Assembly (NCBI GenBank): GCA_910577015.1
Contig: CAJTKU010000007.1
Coordinates: 75,130 to 139,129, forward strand
Source: an uncultured Lachnospiraceae bacterium
GTDB taxonomy: Bacteria > Bacillota > Clostridia > Lachnospirales > Lachnospiraceae
DNA: 64,000 nucleotides
Direction of reading: 5' to 3'
A model generated the notes under the pieces. It had not been told where the DNA came from and made no database searches. It was given only the letters and a program-made list of their open reading frames with translations. The position numbers and the translations under genes were made by a program. Each line of letters starts with the position of its first letter. Within the stretch, counting starts at the first letter, position 1. Below, one piece after another: positions 1-8,449 of the stretch.

Positions 1-393
1 TCCGGGATTGCAAAGGGCATTTATGTTCCCACCATAAAATGTAATGGCATGAAATTTCTCCCAAGGCTCCGTCATCATACTAAAAAAGCCTTGCGCATTA
101 CCGCTTGCCTTTATTATGATAGGAGTTGCAAACTTAATAATAGGACTAACCCCCATACCACTGGTACTAAATTTCCCATTGCGCAATATTGCAATCATAC
201 TACTATTATCTTCACCAAACAGATACTCTGGTCGCTCTATATCACGATTGCGTATTTTATCAACAGACTCATATATCTTTCTATTATCACTTTGAGCCGG
301 AAGCAAAGTAACTATATTGTCTGATACATAGTATGTATATTTGTCATCCCCTACCTTTAGATAACCACAAAAATTATCTGCTATTTTTCTCAT
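1..393 (-). CDS. Hypothetical protein, N-terminal part (runs off left edge)
   Basis: An open frame of 131 codons without a stop runs from an ATG at 393 to the first base of the window, so only the N-terminus is present. It begins MRKIADNFCGYLKVGDDKY and looks soluble, with no signal peptide or membrane segment. An AAGGAG ribosome-binding site lies about 13 nt upstream, slightly far. A closer ATG at 400 gives only eight codons. I do not recognise the family. The integrase remnant to the right suggests it belongs to a mobile element that extends beyond the window. The reading frame is fairly sure; its function is unknown. Confidence 0.6.
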   Translation of the reverse strand, partial: MRKIADNFCGYLKVGDDKYTYYVSDNIVTLLPAQSDNRKIYESVDKIRNRDIERPEYLFGEDNSSMIAILRNGKFSTSGMGVSPIIKFATPIIIKASGNAQGFFSMMTEPWEKFHAITFYGGNINALCNPG

Positions 394-596
394 AATACAT
401 AATCTGCTCCTTAATAATTTCCTTTTGTAATCAGTCACATACATCACTCAATATTTTTTACTCTTTTTTCAATTTTTTTTAATTGATATACCATCATTAA
501 AAGTTGATTATACCATATCCGGCGTAAAATATCACACAAATTACAGCAGATACAGAAAAACACCCTGCCGAAGCAGAGCGTCTCGCCTTCCTATAT

Positions 597-800
597 TTAA
601 TTGCCCGGAACATTTTCTCTGAAATCGTTTTTCCCCTTTGTCCTATCCAGTTCTTTCCTCGCACTTTTTAATTCTTCCATCCGTTTCAATTCGTCCTCTG
701 TGTCCTCCAGTCCAAGATGCGTATATGTGTTCAGCGTGACTCCGATATCACTATGCCCCATCAAATACTGCAGAGTTTTCGGATTCATCCGGCGGTCTAA
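597..800 (-). pseudogene. Tyrosine integrase, C-terminal remnant
   Basis: The frame encodes the last ~68 residues of a phage/ICE-type tyrosine recombinase: MNPKTLQYLMGHSDIGVT followed by NTYTHLG. The catalytic-domain His (GHSDI) and the nucleophilic Tyr (NTY) are present. The N-terminal arm-binding and core-binding domains and the first catalytic Arg are missing. In the same frame the fragment is closed upstream by the TAA that also terminates the neighbouring ybaK-like gene, so the break lies exactly at that gene's 3' end. It cannot work as a recombinase. It marks an old integration or deletion scar. Confidence 0.75.
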
Positions 801-803
801 TCT

Positions 804-1271
804 TTAATATCCTTTACATACATCTACCCATCCTATATACCCAGAATATTCCTCCAATTCGGTAATCGTGAGTTTTATCGCACTGTTGGAACTTCCGCAG
901 GCAGGAAATACCGTCTCAAAGCGTTTCAACGATATATCCAAATATACATCTACTCCTTCATTGACTGCAAAAGGACATACACCGCCCACGGCATGGCCTA
1001 CAATCGTTTCTGCCCCTTCCGGTGAGAGCATTTTTGCCTTTGTGCCAAACTGTGCCTTATATTTTGGATTGTCAATCTTCGCATCCCCGGCAGCCACTAT
1101 CAACACCGCATGGCCATCCACCATAAAAGAGAGCGTCTTCGCTATCCTCTGCGGCTCACAGTGCAGGGCTGTGGCGGCAAGTTCCACCGTTGCGCTGGAC
1201 ACGTCAAATTCCATAATTCTTTCTTCCATCCCATATTTTTTGAAATATTCCTTTACCTTTTCTATTGCCAT
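804..1271 (-). CDS. YbaK/EbsC-type aminoacyl-tRNA deacylase
   Basis: The 155-residue protein spans one whole YbaK/ProX (aminoacyl-tRNA deacylase-associated) domain. Visible family features are a Lys-containing stretch near QRIAKTLSF, the glycine-rich loop GHAVGGVCPF and the C-terminal GSSNSAIKLT segment. Known members hydrolyse mischarged tRNA such as Cys-tRNA(Pro) in the cytoplasm; the exact substrate here cannot be read from sequence. The ATG at 1271 follows an AGGAGG a few bases upstream. The gene is intact although both flanks are decayed, and the integrase remnant starts at its stop codon. Confidence 0.85.
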   Translation of the reverse strand: MAIEKVKEYFKKYGMEERIMEFDVSSATVELAATALHCEPQRIAKTLSFMVDGHAVLIVAAGDAKIDNPKYKAQFGTKAKMLSPEGAETIVGHAVGGVCPFAVNEGVDVYLDISLKRFETVFPACGSSNSAIKLTITELEEYSGYIGWVDVCKGY

Positions 1272-1574
1272 TTTTCCTCACATCCTCCTATACTCTCTGC
1301 CAGAGCAGCATATTGTCCTGAAATTCGGCTGACATTTTCCCGGTATCCTTCCGTCATGAAAGGTAAGACCGCACCGTACTGCCAACCAACACATACTGCT
1401 CAAAGTTCATGGAAAGCCCCTAGCCTTTGAACACTTCCTGCAAAATCCGCTCAAAGCACAATCGTTCCCCGCAGATTGACAGAATCCTTTCCGCCACTTC
1501 ATGCTAAGCCACGTGCATATATCTATTAAATCTGATGTATTAAAATCAAATTTTGAAGTCATGATATTCCTCCA
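1272..1574. other. Intergenic stretch with decayed minus-strand coding remnants
   Basis: No intact gene is visible. On the minus strand an ATG at 1561 preceded by a GGAGGAATATC ribosome-binding site opens a frame that soon shifts into other frames with protein-like composition (for example HEVAERILSICGERL and MNFEQYVLVGSTVRSYL) before stops appear. This looks like a small gene broken by frameshifts. I cannot name the family. Confidence 0.35.
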
Positions 1575-2465
1575 TCAATACTGGATTCTAAAATAATCCA
1601 AATATGCTTTATATTTATCCTGTGCAGTCAGACAGGTATCTGTCAGATAGCCTTTCTCATTGTTCCATTCTTTCAACCCTCGGTAGTAGAACATCTTCAG
1701 ATTATCCTCAATAATGAACGGAACAATATTATATTTCAGGCACTCTTTGAACATAATCAGTCTGCCTACACGACCGTTACCGTCTTGGAACGGATGAATT
1801 CGCTCAAACTTCACATGGAAATCCAGAATGTCTTCAAAGGTCTTTTCTTCCTTGGCATTGTATTCCTTCAACAAAACCTTCATCTTATTGGCAACTTCTT
1901 CCGGAAGGGCAGTTTCCATGCCGCCAACTTCATTCGGTAACTTCTTATAATCGCCAACGGTGAACCAATTTTTTCTGGAATCACTGGTGCCATTCTTCAA
2001 AATCAGATGAAGCTCCTTGATAAATTTCTCGGTCAATGCTACTTTTGCATTCTCAATGATTATGTCGATACAACGGAAATGGTTCGCCGTTTCGATTACG
2101 TCATCCACATTGAGGACTTCATTTTCCACACCGATGGTATTAGTTTCAAAAATATATCTGGTTTGTTCATGAGTCAGGCGGCTTCCTTCAATGTGGTTTG
2201 AATTGTATGTCAAATCAATCTGTGTTTTATGGTAAATACCACCGAAATATTTGCTTGCTTTCTGTTCTTTCAGAATATCCAACAGAGTAAGCGGTCCCTC
2301 TTTTCTCTTGTTGGTGCGTTCCGGTTTCTCTGCATTTTCAGGAATGTTCCAAGTCTTACCGGTAAGAAACGCACCATTCACACGTCCCCGGGCACAGTAA
2401 TTCCTAACGCTACGTTCCGACACTTCCCATTTTTTTGCTATTTCAGTAACTGAAAGGTATCGCAT
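1575..2465 (-). CDS. Fic-family protein with N-terminal HTH
   Basis: The 296-residue protein has a helix-turn-helix, excisionase-like segment at residues 1-45 (SVTEIAKKWEVSERSVRNYC) and then a Fic domain. The catalytic motif HPFQDGNGRVGR is intact at about residue 224, so it should be able to transfer AMP or another nucleotide-derived group to a protein hydroxyl. Upstream of it, SNHIEG at about residue 90 fits the autoinhibitory [ST]xxxE[GN] motif of class II Fic proteins, implying self-restrained activity. The start is an ATG with GGAGGATAGCAG in front. The gene stands alone between decayed sequences. Its target is unknown, and a toxin-like or regulatory role is possible. Confidence 0.85.
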   Translation of the reverse strand: MRYLSVTEIAKKWEVSERSVRNYCARGRVNGAFLTGKTWNIPENAEKPERTNKRKEGPLTLLDILKEQKASKYFGGIYHKTQIDLTYNSNHIEGSRLTHEQTRYIFETNTIGVENEVLNVDDVIETANHFRCIDIIIENAKVALTEKFIKELHLILKNGTSDSRKNWFTVGDYKKLPNEVGGMETALPEEVANKMKVLLKEYNAKEEKTFEDILDFHVKFERIHPFQDGNGRVGRLIMFKECLKYNIVPFIIEDNLKMFYYRGLKEWNNEKGYLTDTCLTAQDKYKAYLDYFRIQY

Positions 2466-2686
2466 CTGCTATCCTCCGTCATAAATCGAATCAAAAAAAC
2501 TACACAAATCTACTGTATAGTATATCACGTTATCGGCAAAAATCTCAATCCGTTTTCATTTTAATCGGTATGTTTTTGCCGACACGGGAAGTTTGGTTTT
2601 TGTAGCACACTTAGTACTGAGAGATGATTACTTTTTATTGCTCACACATTCTGTACAGTCAGGCACAGTCGCTACATCCTTCATTT

Positions 2687-3211
2687 TCAAAACAGAATTG
2701 GCCGATAATACTCCACCGTCCGATACCCAGGTATGTCCTTCATCTGATTTCTAAAAGCAGCATTGCCAATCACACCCTCCAAATCCTGCCTAATCGCAAG
2801 GGCATAGCCCTCCTTCTCCACAAAGAACCCCTTGCCGGAGGATATCAGAAATCGGATTGGCATGATTTTTGCTTTACTTAAATGTTGCCTGTCCGTCATT
2901 TTCCTGTAATCCAAATAGGTTATGCCGGGCGCAAAATCCTTCCAGTTGGTGCCGTTATCAAAAAACTGCTTCCGGCTTTTCAGCGCTTCTTCTTCCGTAA
3001 CTTCCAAACGCACATTTCCGTCATTGTAAAAACTGTATAAAATCGGCATCTTGTATACCTTCTGCATATCCGTGGTTTCCATTATGGATAAAAAGTCCTT
3101 GCCAATTCCGGAATACACTGTTTTTTCGTCAGCAAACAATTCATTCATCTCGTTTAAAAAAACCAAATAAGTAAAGAGGTCCATGCGCGTGGGAACTTTT
3201 CCGTCCCACAA
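2687..3211 (-). pseudogene. Unrecognised protein, probably 5'-truncated
   Basis: The open frame continues upstream of the first TTG to an in-frame TAA at 3236-3238, and the residues there (KIYRIKALWDGKVPTR) look like true protein. The natural start is therefore probably lost. The first in-frame ATG with normal context starts MDLFTYLVFLNEMNE. The sequence is soluble, acidic and lysine-rich, and ends with RTVEYYRPILF. I do not recognise a domain. Between it and the Fic gene an inverted repeat (TCGGCAAAAA at 2533-2542 with TTTTTGCCGA at 2573-2582) could form a hairpin. It may be a remnant or may still be translated from the internal ATG. Confidence 0.4.
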
Positions 3212-3534
3212 AGCCTTAATCCTGTAAATTTTTGCTTAATCCATTCCCTGACGGATAATGATTTTTTCTCCAATTCCTTGAATAAATCAATTCACTACAT
3301 ATCAAAATCCACAATGCAATCATCAGGATATTCCATCGTGTAATAATCGTGGCTTCCCCTTTCAGTACTGTGATTTTCGCCGCATAAAAGCAGAGGAGCC
3401 TGCCAGCTGCTCCATGAAACGCCTATGTCTGTCAAGGACAACCTGCGCAGTCGTTCCTTCCTTTCGATAGAGAATTTTTTAATGTAAAATTACTTTTTTA
3501 TATCTATACCATTTTCAGTTTCATCAATATACCT
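3212..3534. other. Gene-poor stretch with a coding-like remnant
   Basis: The minus strand carries a short open frame ending at TAG 3295-3297 whose residues read like protein (CGENHSTERGSHDYYTMEY, then a DDCIVDFDM end). An overlapping frame reads RKEGTTAQVVLDRHRRFMEQL. Neither has a credible start. I interpret this as a decayed gene fragment upstream of the truncated gene at 2687-3211. Nothing else is visible here. Confidence 0.3.
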
Positions 3535-4452
3535 CTAAAATATTTTATTTTGCCTGTCACGCGCCCGCAATAAACGCTGGCGATACCGGAAATCAAGTTC
3601 TGCCTTTTCGTCCGTTTTCTGCAGTGTGACAATAAACTCATTTCTGCGTGTATTCCACATATGGGTGATTTTCATGTCAATAACCTCTAATACACGCAGG
3701 TCATAAATCAATAACGCAAAGGATGTCGGCGTAAAAACATAGTGGTGAATGTCTATGTACTGGTTCTCACAAACTCTTCGCATTCCGTCCATGGCTGTAT
3801 GTTTATCATGGAGAAACCGATAATCCCTGCTGCTGTGTTTCATAAGGAAATCCAAACCGGGCAGCACCGGTTTCTTCCATGATATTTGTCCCTTACGCGA
3901 CACTACATTCATATAATACTCCGCCACGTTTCCCACGGACTGCAGGTCATTTGGCATATAGGCATTGTTTAAAACCTCCGCAAGACTTGTCGTATAGCGG
4001 TAATGGTCAAAACAGTACCGCTTATCGGGGACAGCAAGTCTCAGAATCCCATCCTTTTTCAACAGATTAGAACAGTCCTGAAGAAACCCTGCAAAATCAG
4101 TGGTATGTTCAATCATATGGGACGCAATTATGTAATCATAATAGTCACTCTTCTGAATCAGCCTGCTGTAGCTTCCACTCTTCCACACATAATCAACCGG
4201 TTCAATCGCATCCAGATTGACACAATCATTTTTGTAGCGCTCTCTTAATCCGGCCTGGTCCAGCCAGTCAAGCGTTTCCACATGATAACCTTCTCTTTTG
4301 GGAACGACCGGACTATGCGACGGTCCAATCTCCAAGCCTTTTTGCTCCTTAGTGATTCCATCCAGAAAACGCATTTCCCTGAAAAAATAAATTTTTAAGG
4401 ATTTTGGAATGTATCTGCTGTTTTTTATTCTCAATTTCCACTTATTATACAT
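3535..4452 (-). CDS. SAM-dependent methyltransferase (class I)
   Basis: The roughly 305-residue protein has a Rossmann-fold methyltransferase core: LEIGPSHSPVV is the SAM-binding glycine motif, SHMIEHTTDF is the motif with the acidic/His pair typical of the Methyltransf_11/23 group, and LRLAVPDKRYCFD follows the next strand. Similar proteins occur beside cell-surface polysaccharide glycosyltransferases, but no such genes are adjacent here, so the substrate is open. I chose the ATG at 4452, which has an AAGGAAAGAT ribosome-binding site, over the GTG at 4503, which has none. It is separated from the genes to its right by 77 nt or more. Confidence 0.75.
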   Translation of the reverse strand: MYNKWKLRIKNSRYIPKSLKIYFFREMRFLDGITKEQKGLEIGPSHSPVVPKREGYHVETLDWLDQAGLRERYKNDCVNLDAIEPVDYVWKSGSYSRLIQKSDYYDYIIASHMIEHTTDFAGFLQDCSNLLKKDGILRLAVPDKRYCFDHYRYTTSLAEVLNNAYMPNDLQSVGNVAEYYMNVVSRKGQISWKKPVLPGLDFLMKHSSRDYRFLHDKHTAMDGMRRVCENQYIDIHHYVFTPTSFALLIYDLRVLEVIDMKITHMWNTRRNEFIVTLQKTDEKAELDFRYRQRLLRARDRQNKIF

Positions 4453-4529
4453 ATCTTTCCTTGCCTTTTCGTTGGTTCTGTTTAAATAAACCCCCGTCTT
4501 CACTTACATCACTGCTTGCAATAAACGAC

Positions 4530-4889
4530 TCAGTTCCAATATGTGCTTGAACTGCTGACAATTTTTGTCTCGCCGTTTTCCCTTTGCGAATATATTCTTG
4601 TGATACCCCACCACTGTGCGCTTCTGTCGTCTTCCCTGACATCGTAAGAAAAGGATGCTTCTAGCTCCAGTTCAGGAAACCTTTCCACAAGCTTTTCAAA
4701 CACTTCGGTTACCTCTTTTTCACCTGCTTGCAAAGAAGTCTTTAATGTCGTGCCCGAGCGCTCCCATGTAAACGCTTCATCCTGAAATTTACGTGCAAAA
4801 TAAGCCTTCACAGTATCAAAAATTATGGAAGTATCCATTTCATGTGTACAGATTAAAATATCCATCGCTTCCTCCGCATTAAAAGCCAT
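4530..4889 (-). CDS. Small hypothetical protein coupled to the PIN-like gene
   Basis: A 119-residue acidic, soluble protein with no recognised domain (starts MAFNAEEAMDILICTHEMD, ends in a Ser-rich SSSSTYWN). Its ATG at 4889 directly follows the TAA of the upstream PIN/NYN-like gene with no spacer, so the two are probably co-translated. A role as partner or regulator of the nuclease-like protein is inference from this arrangement alone. Confidence 0.6.
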   Translation of the reverse strand: MAFNAEEAMDILICTHEMDTSIIFDTVKAYFARKFQDEAFTWERSGTTLKTSLQAGEKEVTEVFEKLVERFPELELEASFSYDVREDDRSAQWWGITRIYSQRENGETKIVSSSSTYWN

Positions 4890-5765
4890 TTACTTTTTCT
4901 TGCAGGAACCCGGCAGGTCCTTGATTAACGGCTGCATGGTCTGCAGCATCCGGCTTACCTTCGAACCGTCAGCATACAATTTCATCAGCCCATTATTAAG
5001 CTGCTGCCGGGAAGTTGCCCCCAAGATAATCTGAATAATTTTTTCCTTCTTATCTGTGTAAATTTTCTCTTTAAAATGTTCACCAAAAAAGGAACGTACC
5101 TGCGATTCCCTCTTTACATCCTTACTTTTAGGAGGTGCAAAACCCACCAAAATACTTTTTACAGCTTCAAAAACCTTGGAAACATTCTTCTTATATATCA
5201 TGCTGAGTTCATTATAAATTTCACTCAGCATATCTTCATCATTGCAATGCTTCACAACACATTTACATATCCTGTTTGCTTCTTCTGCCGTATAATCCAA
5301 GTCCCTTAAACCATGCTGCATAAATGCATTTAATGCCGTTCGTTCTTGTCCCGAAAGCTTGGCTATTGCTTTCTTTTGAACAGTTTTCTTTTGGATTTCT
5401 TCCTTACTGTCCGGAATCTCCTGTTTTCGGGATACCTTTGTGTAACCTTCTTCCTTCCAGAATTTTATGATACTGTCATAATCCTTATCCTTACTGATAA
5501 TGACATAAGAACACTTTTTCTCTTTATCTTTCCCGAGTAAAAAACCAAGATATGCAACAAGATGTTTGTCTAAGGACTGATTGCCCGTAGGCGTTTTATA
5601 TCCTATGATATCGACCCCATTTTTTGTAAAAACAGTATCCATGCTAATCTTTGGCGCATTCTCAGTATAAAAAATGTATACATGGTCTGTTTCCGAAAGG
5701 GTCTTGATTTTTTCCATCCCTTCATTGTGGACATTTTCATAATCTACCAGATAATAAGTTTGCAT
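4890..5765 (-). CDS. PIN/NYN-like domain protein
   Basis: A 291-residue protein. The N-terminal ~125 residues look like a PIN-fold (NYN-type) nuclease domain: YLVDYENVHNEG gives the first acidic site, HVYIFYTENAPK the second strand, NQSLDKHLVAYLGFLLG the central helix, and VIISKDKDYDSII the third acidic cluster. These four acidic positions usually bind the metal for RNA cleavage. The remaining ~160 residues are Lys-rich and helical, without a recognised domain. The ATG at 5765 has GGGGGAG nine bases upstream; an earlier TTG lacks a site. The stop abuts the start of the small downstream gene. Substrate unknown; RNA processing or phage defence are both possible. Confidence 0.7.
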   Translation of the reverse strand: MQTYYLVDYENVHNEGMEKIKTLSETDHVYIFYTENAPKISMDTVFTKNGVDIIGYKTPTGNQSLDKHLVAYLGFLLGKDKEKKCSYVIISKDKDYDSIIKFWKEEGYTKVSRKQEIPDSKEEIQKKTVQKKAIAKLSGQERTALNAFMQHGLRDLDYTAEEANRICKCVVKHCNDEDMLSEIYNELSMIYKKNVSKVFEAVKSILVGFAPPKSKDVKRESQVRSFFGEHFKEKIYTDKKEKIIQIILGATSRQQLNNGLMKLYADGSKVSRMLQTMQPLIKDLPGSCKKK

Positions 5766-5940
5766 TTTCCTGTCACTCCCCCACAAGCATTGTTTTCAGG
5801 CAAATATAACATAAAAATACCAATTATATTCAATGTATCACAATAAAATCCTTTTTTCCATAAAAAATACAGAATCTCGCCAAAAACCCGCATTATCACC
5901 CCAAATTTACCCTTAATATATCCTATTACATTACAACAAA

Positions 5941-5997
5941 ATAGAAACTGTTAAACAAATTCAAACCTGCCCGTCTGATTAGTTTAACAGTTTCTAT
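5941..5997 (-). terminator. Intrinsic terminator after the chemoreceptor gene
   Basis: A perfect 16-bp inverted repeat (ATAGAAACTGTTAAAC at 5941-5956 with its complement at 5982-5997) encloses a 25-nt loop. Read on the minus strand, it is followed by TTTTGTTGT, as expected for a terminator ending the chemoreceptor transcript that stops at 6055. Confidence 0.7.
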
Positions 5998-6054
5998 CTT
6001 TCATATCCTATTCATCCGGCCTGTCTGCAAACGTCCACACTGCCGAATCCGGCG

Positions 6055-7782
6055 CTACAGCTTAAACTTCCCGACTTCGTTGTCAAGCTTTTCTGCGATT
6101 CCCAGATTGGCGTTTGCCTGTGATTCTATATCACCGACGTCATTTGTCAGGTTCACTGACATTTCCGCCACATTGATGACGCCCATCGTGCTTTCCGTCA
6201 CCGCTATCTTTATGGCTTCCACTGACTCTTTTATGCTTTCCATGCCTTCTTTCAGCTGTTCGCTCTCCGTTGCAAACTGCTGCATCATCGCATTGATGTC
6301 TTTTGCATCGCCTTGGTAAGAAGCGCTGGTTTCCAGCAGCTTTTCATATCCGCTCATGGCAGTGCCGTTCATAAAGCCTATCATTTCCTCTGCTTCCGCT
6401 GCAAGCTCGTCCACCGCCTGTATCACCTGCGCCGTCACGTTCTGTATCTCTTCGGCTGAATTGGCGGAACTTACCGCCAGCTTCCCGATTTCATCCGCAA
6501 CCACGGCAAATCCTCTTCCTGCCTCCCCGGCCCTTGCCGCTTCGATGCTTGCATTTAACGCCAGCAGGTTGGTTTCCTCCGTGATGCTGATAATGTTCGT
6601 GGTAAGCTCCCTAATCTGCTCCACCTCTTTTGATTTCTGGATTTTCTGCTGCAGGAGTGCCGCCATTTTGGAAGCCTGCTCCCTGGTATCCCGCTGTGTT
6701 TCTATCGCCCTGTTATATATCCCGGACGCCTTATCCATAATCCTGCCGGTGGACTCGCTGCCTGTTCTGGCGCCGTGGTAAATTCCTTCTATCAAATCAA
6801 ACGCCCTTCTGATGGACTCATTTATCTGGTCAAGGGAAGCGCTGGATTCCTCCATAGCAGCGCTCATCTGCTCCATCGTCGCCGATATCTCCGAAATGCT
6901 CATTTTGGCATTGGAGAGCCTTCCTGCCATGGTCTGGGAGGATTGGATTAGCAGGGCGGAATTTTCGGATATGGAAAGCATGATTACCCTGATATACTGC
7001 AGCAGTTCATTTACATTGTCTGCAATCAGTTCCATCTCATCCCCGGTACGGACATCCAGTCTCTGCGTCAAATCGCCTTCATGGTGCGCCAGTTCATAAA
7101 TTTTGCTGTCCACCTTCCGCATGCTTCTGATGATTGCTCCGACTATGATATTGATAATGACAAGGGCAAAAACCAGACAGATAACGGCAATCCGCACTAC
7201 TTCCATCCATGTGTTATGTAAGCGCTCCACCACGCCGGACGCATCATAATCGCAGCCGACAACCGCTACTGTTTTTTCCCCGGAAGCGTCCTTGATGGGC
7301 ATGTATGCCGAAATCAAATCCCCGTCTTTTGTGGAGTCTATAAAATCCTGCACATACGCCTGCCCGTTAAACACACCCTCCAATTCTTCATACGGCACTT
7401 CAAAGAGTTTGCCGAATCCGGCATGGCTTTCCGTAATGTCTGTATCGATTCCGTAATATACCTGACTGCCATCCGTGTACAAGGTATACAGATACCTTAT
7501 CCCGCAGTCCTCCTTGACAGATGTCATAGAAGAGAGAAGTTCGGTATACCCGCTTCCTCCCTCATCTTCCGGCGAAAGCCCGGAAAGCAGCTCCCCGTCA
7601 ATACTCCTCGCCGCAATCGAAGCCGCCATTTCTGCTTCCTCCACTCCCATTGCCACCAGACTGCTCTTAATTCTCATATAAGAGCATGTCCCCATAACGG
7701 CGCACAGCAATACAATCAACAGACTTGCCAGCAAAAGGACCTTTACACGGACGCTCATTCTTCTAGTTTTTCTTTTTTTCAT
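6055..7782 (-). CDS. Methyl-accepting chemotaxis protein
   Basis: A 575-residue transmembrane chemoreceptor. A first membrane helix lies at about residues 12-33 (VKVLLLASLLIVLLCAV). An extracytoplasmic sensor of about 150 residues follows, with RYLYTLYTDGSQVYYG, then a second helix (VICLVFALVIINIIVGAI), a HAMP linker (HHEGDLTQRLDVRTGDE) and a long signalling coiled coil whose hairpin tip carries EETNLLALNASIEAARAGE. The tip is the conserved CheA/CheW-binding region. No chemotaxis kinase genes lie nearby, so it must work with proteins encoded elsewhere. I chose the ATG at 7782, which has AGGAGGTGCGTT in front; the longer frame has no ribosome-binding site. Ligand unknown. Confidence 0.92.
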   Translation of the reverse strand: MKKRKTRRMSVRVKVLLLASLLIVLLCAVMGTCSYMRIKSSLVAMGVEEAEMAASIAARSIDGELLSGLSPEDEGGSGYTELLSSMTSVKEDCGIRYLYTLYTDGSQVYYGIDTDITESHAGFGKLFEVPYEELEGVFNGQAYVQDFIDSTKDGDLISAYMPIKDASGEKTVAVVGCDYDASGVVERLHNTWMEVVRIAVICLVFALVIINIIVGAIIRSMRKVDSKIYELAHHEGDLTQRLDVRTGDEMELIADNVNELLQYIRVIMLSISENSALLIQSSQTMAGRLSNAKMSISEISATMEQMSAAMEESSASLDQINESIRRAFDLIEGIYHGARTGSESTGRIMDKASGIYNRAIETQRDTREQASKMAALLQQKIQKSKEVEQIRELTTNIISITEETNLLALNASIEAARAGEAGRGFAVVADEIGKLAVSSANSAEEIQNVTAQVIQAVDELAAEAEEMIGFMNGTAMSGYEKLLETSASYQGDAKDINAMMQQFATESEQLKEGMESIKESVEAIKIAVTESTMGVINVAEMSVNLTNDVGDIESQANANLGIAEKLDNEVGKFKL

Positions 7783-7819
7783 AACGCACCTCCTCTTGTA
7801 GCGCCTGCCAAAAACAGAA

Positions 7820-7855
7820 AACCCAAAACACCGGCCTATGCCGGCATTTTGGGTT
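7820..7855 (-). terminator. Intrinsic terminator of pdxST
   Basis: A hairpin with stem AACCCAAAA plus a GCCGG/CCGGC upper part lies just 3' of pdxT on the minus strand and is followed by TTCTGTTTTT. It separates the B6 operon from the chemoreceptor gene. Confidence 0.75.
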
Positions 7856-7889
7856 CCCACACATCCTACATACCAGTATACATCAAAAA

Positions 7890-8447
7890 TCAAATACTGT
7901 CCAGAAAATACCTGTGCAGTCTGGTATCTTCCGTAAGTTCCGGGTGGAAAGCCGTCACAAGCTGCTTTCCCTGCCTGGCCGCCACAATCCTGCCGTCCAC
8001 CACGGCCAGCGCTTCTGCGTCGCCGTACACTTTAGTGATGTACGGCGCGCGTATAAAGGTCATTGGCACCCTGCCCAAATCCCCGCATATTTCTTCCGTA
8101 TAAAAACTGCCAAGCTGCCTGCCGTAGGCGTTTCTCTTTACACGGATATCCATGGTTGCCAAGCAATGCCCGCCCTGTTCCGCTTCTTTTGCAAGCAGAA
8201 TCAATCCGGCGCAGGTTCCGAACACCGGCAGCCCCGATACAATCCTGTCCCTGAGCGGCACAAGCATTTCCATCTCAAGCAGCAGCTTTTTCATAACCGT
8301 GCTTTCCCCTCCGGGCAGAATCAGTCCGTCAAAATGCCTTTCCAAATCTTTCTTTTGCCGGATTTCAAAATGGCTGACATCCAGCAGGTCAAGCATCCTT
8401 TCATGCTCGGCAAACGCTCCCTGTAATGCCAAAACTGCTATTTCCAT
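7890..8447 (-). CDS. pdxT: Pyridoxal 5'-phosphate synthase glutaminase subunit
   Basis: The 185-residue class I glutamine amidotransferase releases ammonia from glutamine and channels it to PdxS for pyridoxal phosphate synthesis. The oxyanion loop LPGGESTVM, the nucleophile in FGTCAGL (Cys79) and the His/Glu pair in AFHPELTED near residue 170 are all present, so the catalytic triad is complete. The length is close to the usual ~190. It follows pdxS by two bases on the same strand, the normal operon order, so both should be made from one message. Confidence 0.95.
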   Translation of the reverse strand: MEIAVLALQGAFAEHERMLDLLDVSHFEIRQKKDLERHFDGLILPGGESTVMKKLLLEMEMLVPLRDRIVSGLPVFGTCAGLILLAKEAEQGGHCLATMDIRVKRNAYGRQLGSFYTEEICGDLGRVPMTFIRAPYITKVYGDAEALAVVDGRIVAARQGKQLVTAFHPELTEDTRLHRYFLDSI

Positions 8448-8449
8448 GG

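Noticed and set aside
49..324. Plus-strand open frame of 91 codons at the left edge
   Set aside because: The opposite strand has a longer frame with a ribosome-binding site that stays open to the window edge; this one looks like its shadow.
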